Notes: generated from the sequence alone by a model not told the origin. Positions 43,183-51,955 are shown, numbered from the stretch's first letter. The stretch is DNA of 64,000 nt from Roseibium marinum (GCF_002906165.1 NZ_PPCN01000019.1:19544-83543), one strand, 5' to 3'. Program-made: numbers and translations.

Positions 43183-43612
43183 TCAACCCGATATCTTGAT
43201 GCCCGTCACGGTGCCGGCATCGTCATCGACCTCCACAACATCGCCTGTACCGGTCGGCGCGAACATATCTCCCTCGCGTTCGGTGGCGGCCGGCACGCGC
43301 GACACGACGGACCGCGGCGTGATTTTTGTCGTCATGCACATGAAGATAGCCGCCGCCGTCGCGGCGCCTTTTAGCCGGCAAATATGGAAGCAGGCGGACG
43401 AGGCGTCGCGCTGAGAAGTGATCCGGATCGATTCCGGCGGTCACCCGGCAATTAGGGGTAGACGCATTGAAAGCGCCCACGACATTTCGTGTTTTAACGA
43501 GCTTGCCGGCACCCATAGCCCCAACATGGCAAACGGGCAAATCCATCGCCTGTGCAACAGCCTTACCATGCGCACTGTCGCGCATAGCGGCCTCCTCCGC
43601 AGTCAGTTGCAT
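43183..43612 (-). pseudogene. Remnant of an aconitase-X (DUF521)-like gene
   Basis: The first 40-odd codons from ATG at 43612 read MQLTAEEAAMRDSAHGKAVA, then QAMDL and GAGKLVKTRNVVGAFNASTP, which matches the N terminus of the AcnX large domain (hydro-lyases of the aconitase superfamily). After about residue 52 the frame degenerates into Arg-rich sequence. In another frame, 43335-43183 encodes 50 residues with a coherent end, GTGDVVEVDDDAGTVTGIKI and SG. The gene therefore seems to have lost its middle by deletion and frameshift. AcnX enzymes dehydrate small acids such as hydroxyprolines or mevalonate phosphates. The C-terminal piece could instead belong to an unrelated small gene. Confidence 0.5.
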
Positions 43613-44018
43613 TGCTCCTCCCGAGCTCTCAACTTCCTGCGAAAAGCCTAGCCAAGGGCTTCCATGTTGATAACAGAAGAAATTCCGTTTTCAGTTTTGT
43701 CGATTCGCGAAAACTGATTGAGGGAAAGCGTGAAGCTGACACCCGGCCGGCCCCGTAGGCAAGTCCCGGGCGAGGAAAGACTGTCAAGGTTCCTGGATAT
43801 GTGAAGCCGACAACCGGGCGCGGTCTCGCACCAGGGAGCGACGGACGGAAGTGACACTGGTGACCTTTGCGGCCGGTTGACCGACGGCCGCGAGGTATCA
43901 ATTGAAATGCTGGAATATTTCAACAGATTTGCACGACAGGCAGCTAATGCGCCAAACTCGGATTTCCCGTGCAAGAGCCGCGTCCGCTCGGGCAACCAAA
44001 CAAAGCGAGTGATCGAAT
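43613..44018. other. Divergent spacer between the AcnX-like remnant and the LysR gene
   Basis: These 406 bases contain no gene I can support; the minus-strand frames here have unlikely Arg/Ser/Pro-rich products. The right half is AT-rich and holds the dyad at 43902-43923. Confidence 0.45.
43902..43923. promoter_or_regulatory. LysR-type operator candidate
   Basis: TTGAAAT-N8-ATTTCAA is a perfect seven-base dyad spanning 22 bases and fits the T-N11-A rule of LysR-type regulators. It lies 95 bases upstream of the LysR gene and would originally have served the divergent operon starting with the AcnX-like gene. Confidence 0.55.
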
Positions 44019-44903
44019 TTGACACTTCTGATCGACATCAAGGCGTTTCTGACCAGCGCCCGCGTTCACGGTTTTTCTTCCGCCGCACGGGAACTGAGAA
44101 CGACGCCGTCCGTCATTTCCAAACGAGTTGGGCGTTTGGAAGAAGAGATCGGCATAAAATTGTTCCGCCGCACGACGAGGGCCCTCACTCTGACGCCTGA
44201 AGGGGAAAGTCTGCAGCCCAGATTACAGGAATTGGTCGCCCAACTCGACGACGTGCTTTTCAATCATGACCGTTCGGGCATTCGTGGCGCTTTGCGTATA
44301 CGCTCCACAACAACCATGGGGACTGCGTTTGTGGGGGCGGCGGTCAACCGGTTTCAGGCCGTGCATCCGGGCATAACCATCGAACTGCTCCTGATCGACC
44401 GCCCCGTTAACCCGCTGGAGGAGGATTTCGATATCTCGTTCGGGGCGTTGCCCCAATCTTTTGGCGGGGTCATTGAAAAGCCGATGTGCCCATATCCTCG
44501 GGTTCTTGTCGCGGCCCCGGGTTATCTGGACAAACATGGACGTCCCCAAAAGCCGGCCGATATCGTCAATCACGACTGCCTGGTTTTTGTCCCCGTCGGC
44601 CATACCTGGACATTCAGCAGCCCGAGCGGCGCCATATCGGTAGACATTCATCCGCACTACACTGTGAACGACAGTCGTATATTGGTCGACGCGGCGATCA
44701 ATGGCCTGGGTTTGGCTATCGTGCCGGATTTCCTGGCAAGAGAACCACTGGAAGACGGTCAGCTCGTCAAGGTTATGCCGGACTATCCGGTGATACCTAT
44801 CTGGTTCAAGGCAATGGTCCCGCGCCATAAAGCGTTACGACCCGAAGTCGTCGCTTTGATCGAACATATTCAAAAAGAAAGCGAAACCGCTCCCTGGGTT
44901 TAG
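44019..44903 (+). CDS. LysR-family transcriptional regulator
   Basis: The 294-residue product has the LysR winged helix at the N terminus (about 1-62: FLTSARVHGFSSAARELRTTPSVISKRVGRLEEEIG) and the substrate-binding domain behind it (AVHPGITIELLLIDRP, LVAAPGYLDKHGRP, INGLGLAIVPDFLA). The start is TTG at 44019, because a stop lies just upstream in frame. It likely controls the divergent TRAP genes and perhaps the convergent Rieske/amidohydrolase operon. Confidence 0.88.
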   Translation: MTLLIDIKAFLTSARVHGFSSAARELRTTPSVISKRVGRLEEEIGIKLFRRTTRALTLTPEGESLQPRLQELVAQLDDVLFNHDRSGIRGALRIRSTTTMGTAFVGAAVNRFQAVHPGITIELLLIDRPVNPLEEDFDISFGALPQSFGGVIEKPMCPYPRVLVAAPGYLDKHGRPQKPADIVNHDCLVFVPVGHTWTFSSPSGAISVDIHPHYTVNDSRILVDAAINGLGLAIVPDFLAREPLEDGQLVKVMPDYPVIPIWFKAMVPRHKALRPEVVALIEHIQKESETAPWV

Positions 44904-45048
44904 GGTACGGACCCATGAAATCAGGATGAAATGGCATCCGAAAAAGAAGGGCGTATTGGGCAGGCTTTGCGCCGGCCGACAGCCTGATGACGAAAAACCG
45001 GTCATTCACAGCCGCCGGTACGTATCGTGCCTCGACGAACTTGCCCGA

Positions 45049-45480
45049 TCACCGGGCGGCGGAAACGGGCAGGTTCACGACGACATAGTTCCCGTCGACC
45101 TCCACGGGAACCGTGTCGGCGACATAAGGCCCTTTGGCCAGTTCGCCGCCGGCAATGGCCTCGGCCGAATAGGCGCGGGTCCGCGTCGATTTCGGATCGC
45201 TCCAGGATTGGCCGGTGCGAACGTCATATTCCCATCCGTGCCAGGGGCACTTGAGCATTTCCGACGTCCGGCAGGGCCGGTAATCGCCTGGGCCTTCGCT
45301 CTCCACCGTGCCGCTCAACCGGCCGGCCGACAGTTTCGCCCCGCCATGCGGGCAAACATCCATGAGGGCAAAGAACTCGTCTCCGAGGCGGATGAGGCAA
45401 AGCTCCCGGCCCGCGACTTCGATGCGGCGAATGCCCTTGTCCGGGAATTCGGCCACTTCCGCCACCACGTATCTGGTCAT
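45049..45480 (-). CDS. Rieske [2Fe-2S] ferredoxin-like protein
   Basis: The 143-residue product is a single Rieske domain. The cluster ligands are CPHGG (C43, H45 region) and CPWHGWEYD about 35 residues later. Such small proteins carry electrons to Rieske oxygenases or reductases; no oxygenase is encoded nearby. Its ATG overlaps the stop of the upstream amidohydrolase (ATGA), so it belongs to that operon and is its last gene. Confidence 0.9.
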   Translation of the reverse strand: MTRYVVAEVAEFPDKGIRRIEVAGRELCLIRLGDEFFALMDVCPHGGAKLSAGRLSGTVESEGPGDYRPCRTSEMLKCPWHGWEYDVRTGQSWSDPKSTRTRAYSAEAIAGGELAKGPYVADTVPVEVDGNYVVVNLPVSAAR

Positions 45481-46574
45481 GCGTACCCATAGAGTTTGCT
45501 TGCATTGCCGCTGAGAACCGCTTCGCGCTGATGCGGCTCGACCGGGAAGCGGAAGATGCGATAGGCGTCATCGTAATCCCAGTGCGGATAATCGGACGAA
45601 TACATGAGCCGATCCCAGCCGATCCAGTCGATGACATCGACAATGTCACGCGGCTTCTTCGGCTCCTCCATGGGCTGGGTCGACCACCAGAAATGCTCCT
45701 TCATGTATTCCGACGGCTTGCGTTTCAGGTGCGGCACCTCCTTGTGGAAGGTGTCGAAATGCTTGTCCATGCGCCAGCCAAGCGCCGGAATCCAGGAGAA
45801 GCCGCCTTCGATGATCGCGACCTTCAGTTTCGGGAAGGCTTCGAACACGCCGTCGATAACGAGGCTCGTTACCAGTGCCTCGGCGCTGGGAACGAAGGTA
45901 TAGTGCTCCTGAAAATAGAAGCTCGGCCAGCCGGTGCCGGTCGAGGGCTTGCCATTGGAGAATCCGACCGGGTGCAGCCCGATGGGCAGCCCCGCCTCGG
46001 CGGCGGCGCGGTAGATCGGCCAGTATTTGCGCGAGCCGGGCGTTTCATAGGGGCGCGTCGACATGATCACCTGCACGAAGCGCTTGTCGCCGGCCAGCCG
46101 CTCGATCTCGGCGACGGCCGCTTCGGGATTGTCCTGCGCCACCACGATGCCGCCGCGCAGGCGCGGTTCGGGCTCCAGCCATTCGGCGATCTGCCACTCG
46201 TTGGATGCGTAGGACATCGCCGCGGCCAGGTCGGGATTGCGTTCTTCCATGCCACCGCGCGACAACGCGATCAGGTTGCCGATCTCGATGCCAAGCGGAT
46301 CGAGATGCTGGTCGCGCAGCATCTGCAGATCCGATCCGGGCGGTCCGACCTCCGGTTTGGCATCCATGCGCATGCCGTTCGCGGTCATGCGCGGATAGGC
46401 AAGCTGGCCGACCAGCGCCTGGCGGATATGGGTGCCGAAGGTCTGCATGTGCTCGACCCAGCGCTGCTCCATATAGGGAAACAGGGTCGATGCCGATTTG
46501 TGCGCGGGATGGATGTCGCAGTCGAAGATGCGCGGCCGCGTGGTGGCGTTCGTTTCGATGAATGGCTGGTTCAT
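45477..46574 (-). CDS. Amidohydrolase-2 family protein (second of tandem pair)
   Basis: The 365-residue product has the metal-dependent TIM-barrel fold shared by ACMSD-like decarboxylases and hydrolases. Likely ligands are in FDCDIHPAHK near the N terminus, GLHPVGF in the middle, and SSDYPHWD near the end. ATG at 46574 overlaps the preceding paralogue (ATGA). The two neighbours share the phrases AEIERLAGDKRFVQV and LMYSSDYPH/LLYSSDYPH, so they come from a duplication and may form a heteromer or act in sequence. Decarboxylation or hydrolysis of a cyclic acid is likely. Confidence 0.85.
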   Translation of the reverse strand: MNQPFIETNATTRPRIFDCDIHPAHKSASTLFPYMEQRWVEHMQTFGTHIRQALVGQLAYPRMTANGMRMDAKPEVGPPGSDLQMLRDQHLDPLGIEIGNLIALSRGGMEERNPDLAAAMSYASNEWQIAEWLEPEPRLRGGIVVAQDNPEAAVAEIERLAGDKRFVQVIMSTRPYETPGSRKYWPIYRAAAEAGLPIGLHPVGFSNGKPSTGTGWPSFYFQEHYTFVPSAEALVTSLVIDGVFEAFPKLKVAIIEGGFSWIPALGWRMDKHFDTFHKEVPHLKRKPSEYMKEHFWWSTQPMEEPKKPRDIVDVIDWIGWDRLMYSSDYPHWDYDDAYRIFRFPVEPHQREAVLSGNASKLYGYA

Positions 46575-47656
46575 GCCGGTGCCTCCAGGGTTTCGCCGGC
46601 CCGGCGCACAACGGGGTCGTCGGCAAGGCGCGGGTAGGCTCTCAGTGCGTTGCCGGCCAGAATGCCGACAAGCGCATCCTCGGAAAGCCCTTCCGGCAAC
46701 GGATCGTCGCCGGTGAATTGACGGTGCGGATAGTCGCTCGAATAGAGCAGCATGTCGGTTCCGCCGATATGCTTGATGGTCTGGCGCAGCTCGTCGGGCC
46801 CGGGCGGGTCGCAGGGCTGCAGCGTCACGAACACCCGCCCCGCCAGGATTTCCGAGGGCTTGCGATCGAGCCACGGCACTTCCTGACGCACACCGCGCCA
46901 GGTCTTGTCGTTGCGCCAGATGGTCGTCGGCAACCAGGCAAAGCCGCTTTCCAGGAAGACCACCTTGAGATCGGGAAATTTCTGGAACACGCCCTCGCCG
47001 GCCAGCCCTGTCAGGATGTTCTCGAAAACCATGGACTGCATCACATAGTCCTCGAACTGGTAGGACGGCCAGCCGGAGACGCTGGGCGGAACGCGATAGA
47101 GCCCGCCGGCGTGGATCGCAAGGGCAAGGCCATGCTTCTGGCAGGCCTCGTAGATCGGCCAGTAGTGGCGATTGCCGTGATGAATCTCCTGCATGGCAAG
47201 CATGAGAACCTGCACGAACCGCTTGTCTCCGGCCAGCCGCTCGATCTCGGCGACAGACGCCGCCGGGTCGTCCCCCGAGACATAGATCGACCCGCGCAAG
47301 CGCGGTTCGTTGTCGAGCCAGGCTTTGGCGACGTGGTCATTGACCGCGCTCATCAACGCCGCGCGCATATCCGGATTATGCAACGCGACCACGCCATGCA
47401 GCATGGAAGCGATGGCAATGCCGGTCCCGAACCTGTCGAGCGCGCCACTGACATCCAGGCCTTCATAAGCGGGATTGAGCGTCAGCGGCGAGTTCGGTGG
47501 ATAGGATGTCAGCCGAAACGGGCTTGAGGTGATCTCGCGTTCGATGAGCTGCTGGCGCCAATGCTCATTCAGGTAAGGCAACAGATCGCTGATCGCCACC
47601 TGCGGCAGATGAAAATCCGCATCGATACGAAACAGGTGTCCAGACATCGCGTCCAT
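46571..47656 (-). CDS. Amidohydrolase-2 family protein (first of tandem pair)
   Basis: The 361-residue product is the paralogue of the protein encoded next. Metal-site phrases are RIDADFHLP at the N terminus, AIHAGGLYR in the middle, and YSSDYPHRQF near the end. GGGAGGA is immediately before the ATG at 47656, which is too close, so the ATG at 47647 (MSGHLF) may be the real start. It heads a three-gene operon with the second amidohydrolase and the Rieske ferredoxin. Confidence 0.85.
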   Translation of the reverse strand: MDAMSGHLFRIDADFHLPQVAISDLLPYLNEHWRQQLIEREITSSPFRLTSYPPNSPLTLNPAYEGLDVSGALDRFGTGIAIASMLHGVVALHNPDMRAALMSAVNDHVAKAWLDNEPRLRGSIYVSGDDPAASVAEIERLAGDKRFVQVLMLAMQEIHHGNRHYWPIYEACQKHGLALAIHAGGLYRVPPSVSGWPSYQFEDYVMQSMVFENILTGLAGEGVFQKFPDLKVVFLESGFAWLPTTIWRNDKTWRGVRQEVPWLDRKPSEILAGRVFVTLQPCDPPGPDELRQTIKHIGGTDMLLYSSDYPHRQFTGDDPLPEGLSEDALVGILAGNALRAYPRLADDPVVRRAGETLEAPA

Positions 47657-48056
47657 TCCTCCCGATGATCCGCCCGGTCAGCGGTTTTCTTCTTGGACGC
47701 ACATCATATTTCCGGTGTCGCGAGCGAGGAACCACACAAATTACGAAAGCAGACTTCGCAATTCGCGCACTTGCGCGAAATGGCGACATCGGGATTTCAT
47801 GGAGCATCGGGCGTTTTTCCGCCGGCGGTTGAAGACGTGAGACAGGGAGGCGACGGCGCATGGCACGAAACGACAGATTGAACCCGCTCCCTCGAACCGC
47901 CCACAGCGCGGTTTCGCGAGCGGGTCGTTTCGGCGTTGACATCCGGGCTGGCCTCCCCGATGTCTGTCTGCGCACCGTTGGACCGGCACATGAAGGCGCG
48001 GTGATGACGTGCCGCATGACGACTGATCCGGCTCAATCGGCGGAAGGACGGAACCG
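47657..48056. other. Divergent non-coding region
   Basis: Four hundred bases separate the amidohydrolase operon (minus) from the GFA-family gene (plus). Open frames here lack codon character and overlap each other, so I call none. The region should hold both promoters; I see no strong dyad. Confidence 0.45.
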
Positions 48057-48533
48057 ATGACCGACATCGCGCATGTAACGCTTCCCGATCTGCCGATCGA
48101 AGGCGGCTGCCAATGCGGACAACTCCGCTATCGGATCACAAAACCGCCGCTGACCTATTATGCCTGCCACTGCACGGTCTGCCAGAGACAGTCCGGCAGC
48201 GCGTTCGGCTCGTCGCTCATGCTGGAAGCCGACGGCGTCGAACTGACCGGCACGTGCGAAACCTTCGGGCCCACCGGCGGGTCCGGGCGGCCAATGGAGT
48301 GCACCTTCTGTCCATCCTGTGGCGTGAGAATCACGCACCGGAAAGTCGGCAGCGATATTCTGGTGGTCAAACCGGGCACGCTGGACCGCAGGTCCTGGCT
48401 GGTCCCGGCAGGGCATATCTTCACCGCGACCCGCCTCCCCTGGATCCGTCTTGGCGAGGAGGATGGCCTGCTCTTTGAGGACGCACCCGATCTGCCGGCG
48501 CTGAAAGAACGCTGGCGACGGATGACCGGCTGA
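48057..48533 (+). CDS. GFA / CENP-V family zinc protein
   Basis: The 158-residue product has the zinc-site pattern of the glutathione-dependent formaldehyde-activating (GFA) fold: GGCQCGQLRY (about 16-25), CHCTVCQRQSGSAFG (about 37-51) and CPSCGVR (about 85-91). Most proteins of this family have no proven link to formaldehyde, despite the name. It is a single gene, convergent with the methanol-region ABC genes, so its proximity to formaldehyde enzymes may be chance. Confidence 0.88.
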   Translation: MTDIAHVTLPDLPIEGGCQCGQLRYRITKPPLTYYACHCTVCQRQSGSAFGSSLMLEADGVELTGTCETFGPTGGSGRPMECTFCPSCGVRITHRKVGSDILVVKPGTLDRRSWLVPAGHIFTATRLPWIRLGEEDGLLFEDAPDLPALKERWRRMTG

Positions 48534-48583
48534 TCTCCCCGAAAGCGGTCCCGGGAATTGCTGCGGAGCAGTTTCACGAGGCG

Positions 48584-49387
48584 TTATCTCGAACCGGGCT
48601 GCCGGAGGCGTTGCAGGCCGCGTGACGGGTCGTAGCCGATCAGCGCACCGGCCATGAAAACGGAGAAGGATATGCCCACCCACAACAGCGCGGCCCCGTT
48701 GAATTGTCCGTAAAGCGAAAAGCGGATGAGTTCCACGGCATGGGTGAACGGATTGAACGCGCAGATGTCCCTCAGCAGGGGGGAACTCTCCGCCATCTTC
48801 CACAGCGGATAAAGCGCGCTCGACAGGAAGAACATGGGAAAAATCACGAAATTCATGACGCCCGCGAAGTTCTCCAGTTGCCGTATGGTGGACGAGATGA
48901 GCAGCCCCAGCGCCCCGAGCATGAGCCCCGACAGCACCAGCGCCGGCAGCAGAAACACATATCCCGCTGCCGGCATCTCGATCCCGAACAGGGCGGCCAG
49001 GGCGAGGAAGACATAGACCTGCACGACAGACACGGCGGTGCCCGCCAGAATTTTGCAGAACAGCAGCCAGCCGCGCGGCAGCGGGCTGGTCAGCAGAAGC
49101 CGCATGGAGCCCATCTCACGGTCATAGACCAGCGACAGCGAGGATTGCATCGCGTTGAAAAGCTGGATCATCCCGCACAGCCCTGGCACGATGTAGACCT
49201 CATAGGTGATGTAGGTCTGGTACGGGGGAATGATGGACAGGCCGAGAGCCGCCCTGAAGCCGGCCGCGAACACGACCAGCCACACCATCGGCCGCACCAG
49301 GGCGGCGAAAAACCGGCTTCGTTGATTGATGAACCGCCAGGCTTCCCGGAAGACGATGGCCCGCAGCGCTGTGAGATAGCTTTTCAC
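48584..49387 (-). CDS. ABC-2 type transporter permease of quinoprotein-associated system (PedC/LutF-like)
   Basis: The 267-residue product is an ABC-2 permease with six membrane segments (YIVPGLCGMIQLFNAMQSSLS and MGSMRLLLTSPLPRG are typical). Genes like this accompany PQQ-dependent alcohol dehydrogenase clusters and the lanthanide utilisation (lut) cluster of methylotrophs. GTG at 49387 overlaps the ATPase stop (GTGA); the upstream in-frame ATG is inside the ATPase gene and unlikely. It is the last gene of the minus-strand accessory operon running from 55276. Confidence 0.85.
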   Translation of the reverse strand: MKSYLTALRAIVFREAWRFINQRSRFFAALVRPMVWLVVFAAGFRAALGLSIIPPYQTYITYEVYIVPGLCGMIQLFNAMQSSLSLVYDREMGSMRLLLTSPLPRGWLLFCKILAGTAVSVVQVYVFLALAALFGIEMPAAGYVFLLPALVLSGLMLGALGLLISSTIRQLENFAGVMNFVIFPMFFLSSALYPLWKMAESSPLLRDICAFNPFTHAVELIRFSLYGQFNGAALLWVGISFSVFMAGALIGYDPSRGLQRLRQPGSR

Positions 49388-50124
49388 CCGGCTTCCGCCT
49401 CTGCTATCTGCCCGCTGGTCAAAGCCTTGAAAGCGTCCTGAAGACTGGCGCCCGCGCACAGGTTTTCGGCACGTTCGTGCTTCAGGATGCGTCCCTTGTG
49501 CAAGACGACGACATCGTCCGCCGGCCTTATTTCATCGACGAGATGCGTCGCCCAGAAGACAAGCAGGCCGGCCTCGGTCAGGTCGTGGACATGGTCGGTG
49601 ATCGCGATACGGCTCTCGATATCCAGTCCGACGGTCGGCTCATCAAGCAGCAGCACCTTCGGTTCATGGATCAGTGCCCGGGCAATCTCCATGCGGCGGC
49701 GGTGGCCGCCGTTCAATTCCCTGACTTTTTCGCGCGCGCGTTCGGACATGCTCAACCGCTCCAGGGCCGCTTCGATACGTTTCTTTGCCTGGGCTCCGGA
49801 CAGGCCCTGCAAAGCCGCGAAATATTGCAGGTTCCACGCAACCGACATGTCCAGGTCCAGCGTGGGCTGCTGAAACACCACGCCCAGCGCGGCCAGCGCC
49901 TTGCGCGGCTCGCGGGCAAGGTCGTGACCCGCGATCCGGATCGAGCCTTCTCGCGTCACGAAGAGTCTCGTCAGCAGATTGAAGAGTGTGGATTTACCTG
50001 CCCCGTTGGGACCGAGCAGGGCGCAAAAACGCCCCGCGTCCAGTTCGATGGTGACATCGTCCAGCGCCTTTTTCGTACCGTAACTGTAGCTGACGTTGCG
50101 GACGGAAAATATCGTCATGCGCAC
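49384..50124 (-). CDS. ABC ATPase of quinoprotein-associated system (LutE-like)
   Basis: The 246-residue ATPase pairs with the ABC-2 permease. Walker A GPNGAGKST is at 38-46, Walker B LLLDEPTVGLD at 158-168, and the switch His in WATHLVDE. The signature is LNGGHRRR (137-144) instead of LSGGQ, a form I know from PQQ-cluster ABC proteins. The start may be GTG at 50124 or ATG at 50118. Lanthanide or cofactor handling is the assumed role from the family context; direction of transport is uncertain. Confidence 0.88.
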   Translation of the reverse strand: MRMTIFSVRNVSYSYGTKKALDDVTIELDAGRFCALLGPNGAGKSTLFNLLTRLFVTREGSIRIAGHDLAREPRKALAALGVVFQQPTLDLDMSVAWNLQYFAALQGLSGAQAKKRIEAALERLSMSERAREKVRELNGGHRRRMEIARALIHEPKVLLLDEPTVGLDIESRIAITDHVHDLTEAGLLVFWATHLVDEIRPADDVVVLHKGRILKHERAENLCAGASLQDAFKALTSGQIAEAEAG

Positions 50125-50145
50125 GGATGTCCCAAGAGCCGCCCC

Positions 50146-50577
50146 TTATTGAATGGTGATCTCGACCCGCTGGTTCTCACCGGTGGAACCCGGCTGGCGC
50201 AGGAAATAGCGCCCGGGCTTGATCGCGAGAAACTCTATTTCCATCGTACCTTCGTCGTCGAACTCGACGCTTTCAAGTCCGAACGGCCGAATCTCGAGCC
50301 CGTTGACCACCACTTCGTTGATCCAGATCGCGCGGAAGAACCCCGATCCCTCAAGGCCCAGTTCGGCGCTGCCGTCCGATACGATCTCGATCTCGTACAT
50401 CGTTCCGGACTTCAAAAGAAGCGGCGCGTCTGAAATCGGCTTGCCCGACGACAGGGTGAGCTCCGGCAGTTCCTCGCGATTGGACTTGTCCAGTACGCCC
50501 GCAAAACCGAATTCATGCGCCTGGACCGGCGCCGCCAGGAAAATGACGGCCAGAGATGTTCCCAGAATGCTTTTCAT
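50146..50577 (-). CDS. Periplasmic cupredoxin-like hypothetical protein of the PQQ cluster
   Basis: The 143-residue product has a signal peptide (MKSILGTSLAVIFLAAPVQA, then HEFGFAG) and an all-beta mature part ending in GRYFLRQPGSTGENQRVEITIQ, resembling a cupredoxin sandwich. The Cys-His-Met copper set of true cupredoxins is not evident. The mature chain is acidic. Its ATG overlaps the stop of the NitT/TauT-type ATPase gene (ATGA). Small exported proteins of this sort recur in quinoprotein and lut clusters; metal binding is a guess. Confidence 0.7.
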   Translation of the reverse strand: MKSILGTSLAVIFLAAPVQAHEFGFAGVLDKSNREELPELTLSSGKPISDAPLLLKSGTMYEIEIVSDGSAELGLEGSGFFRAIWINEVVVNGLEIRPFGLESVEFDDEGTMEIEFLAIKPGRYFLRQPGSTGENQRVEITIQ

Positions 50578-51206
50578 GATGCTTCCTCCCGTCGAAATTC
50601 CGTTATCTTGCAGTCGGGAACCACCGTTGCCGGTGAGCCCGCAAGTTCAAGTGTCCGGTCAGCAAGCTGACGGGCTTCTTCCTTCTCGTGTGTGACGAAC
50701 AGCGTCGCCGGCGTCAGTTCCCTCATCAGGGTCTGCGTCAGGGCAATCATGTCCGCCGCGGTCGCCTCGTCCAGAGAGACGAATGGCTCATCGAGGATCA
50801 ACAGCTCCGGATGCCCCGCGAAGGCCCTTGCAAGCGACAGGCGCCGTTGCTGACCGAGCGACAACTGCTTTGGGTACATATCCGCCTTGTCGCCAAGTCC
50901 GACCTTGGCGAGCATGTCCCGCGCCGCGGCTTCGGAGAGCTGGGGGTGAATGATCAGGAGATTGTCGATCGCCCTGCGCCAGAGCAGAAGCGTCGGCTCC
51001 TGAAATACGATCGCCATGGCCTCCGGCCGGCGGACGGTTCCCTCAAAATCGTGGTCTATTCCCGCCACGAGCCGCAGCAGAGTGGATTTGCCGATGCCGG
51101 ATTTTCCAAGAACAGCAAGGCATTGGCCGCGCTGAAGCTCGAAGGAAACATCTTTCAGGACCCGTGTCTGGCCATAGTTCTTGGTCTTGATGTCGACGGA
51201 GATCAT
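50574..51206 (-). CDS. NitT/TauT-type ABC ATPase
   Basis: The 210-residue ATPase has Walker A GKSGIGKST (33-41), Q-loop VFQEPTLLLWR, the signature LSLGQQRRLSLARA (third residue Leu instead of Gly), Walker B LLILDEPFVSLDE and FVTHEKEE. It is shorter than usual (about 250). ATG at 51206 overlaps the permease stop. With the permease and receptor upstream it forms an importer of the nitrate/taurine/sulfonate class placed inside a methanol-oxidation accessory operon. Confidence 0.88.
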   Translation of the reverse strand: MISVDIKTKNYGQTRVLKDVSFELQRGQCLAVLGKSGIGKSTLLRLVAGIDHDFEGTVRRPEAMAIVFQEPTLLLWRRAIDNLLIIHPQLSEAAARDMLAKVGLGDKADMYPKQLSLGQQRRLSLARAFAGHPELLILDEPFVSLDEATAADMIALTQTLMRELTPATLFVTHEKEEARQLADRTLELAGSPATVVPDCKITEFRREEAS

Positions 51207-51949
51207 GCCAGCCTCCACGCCTGGACCCGTTTTTCCACGGGCTGCAGCAGGAGCCATTCGATTGACAGCATCAAGGCGATGAAACTCAGCGAATAGACCA
51301 GTACCATGGCCACGTCGAAAAGCTGGAAATACAGGTGGATCTGAAAGCCGATCCCGTTGGAGCGGCCGAGAAACTCGACGACGAGGACAACCTTCCAGAT
51401 CACGGCGATGCCGGAGCGCGACGCGCCCGCGATGAACGGCGCCAGTTGCGGCACCACGAAATGGCGCAGATACGTGAAGGGACGCACACGGAAGACGGTC
51501 GCCATCGATTTCAGTTCCGGGTCCAGCGCCCTCGCCCCCTCGCGAATGATAGTGGCGACGCCGGGGATCTTGTTGAGGGCCACGGCCGTCACCGCCGCAA
51601 TGTCGTTGAGACCGATCCACAAATAGCACAGCACGATCAGAACGAGAGCCGGCAGGTTCAGGAAAACCACCAGCCAGGGATCCAGCCACTTGTCGAGTTT
51701 GGGCCGCGTTCCCATCAGGAACCCCAGAACAATGCCCGCGGCCAGGGCAGTGAAAAAGGCCGCGATCACCCGCGCCACTGTCATTGTCAGATGGTAAACC
51801 AGTTCCCCTGACACCAGTTCCTGCCAGAATGGCTCCACCAGGGCCGCAGGAGACGGCAGGACCGTAGGGTCGCCTCCAATCGCCGCCAGCAGGAACCAGA
51901 CGCACAGCAACGCCATCAAGGAGATTGCGCGGATGATCGGTGTCGCCAA
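51203..51949 (-). CDS. NitT/TauT-type ABC permease
   Basis: The 248-residue product has six membrane segments and the cytoplasmic coupling loop (GARALDPELKSMATVFRVRPFTYLRHFVVPQL) of SsuC/TauC-type permeases. The start appears to be TTG at 51949, six bases after the receptor stop; an internal ATG at residue 12 is possible. It overlaps the ATPase start by ATGA. Confidence 0.87.
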   Translation of the reverse strand: MATPIIRAISLMALLCVWFLLAAIGGDPTVLPSPAALVEPFWQELVSGELVYHLTMTVARVIAAFFTALAAGIVLGFLMGTRPKLDKWLDPWLVVFLNLPALVLIVLCYLWIGLNDIAAVTAVALNKIPGVATIIREGARALDPELKSMATVFRVRPFTYLRHFVVPQLAPFIAGASRSGIAVIWKVVLVVEFLGRSNGIGFQIHLYFQLFDVAMVLVYSLSFIALMLSIEWLLLQPVEKRVQAWRLA

Positions 51950-51955
51950 GAGCTT

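Noticed and set aside
43648..44025. 125-codon minus-strand frame overlapping the LysR start
   Set aside because: It lacks a ribosome site and motifs, and it would cover the operator dyad and the AT-rich promoter region.
48057..48533. Treating the GFA-family gene as part of the formaldehyde pathway
   Set aside because: It is a single gene on the other strand, more than 14 kb from fghA, and most family members have no formaldehyde role.
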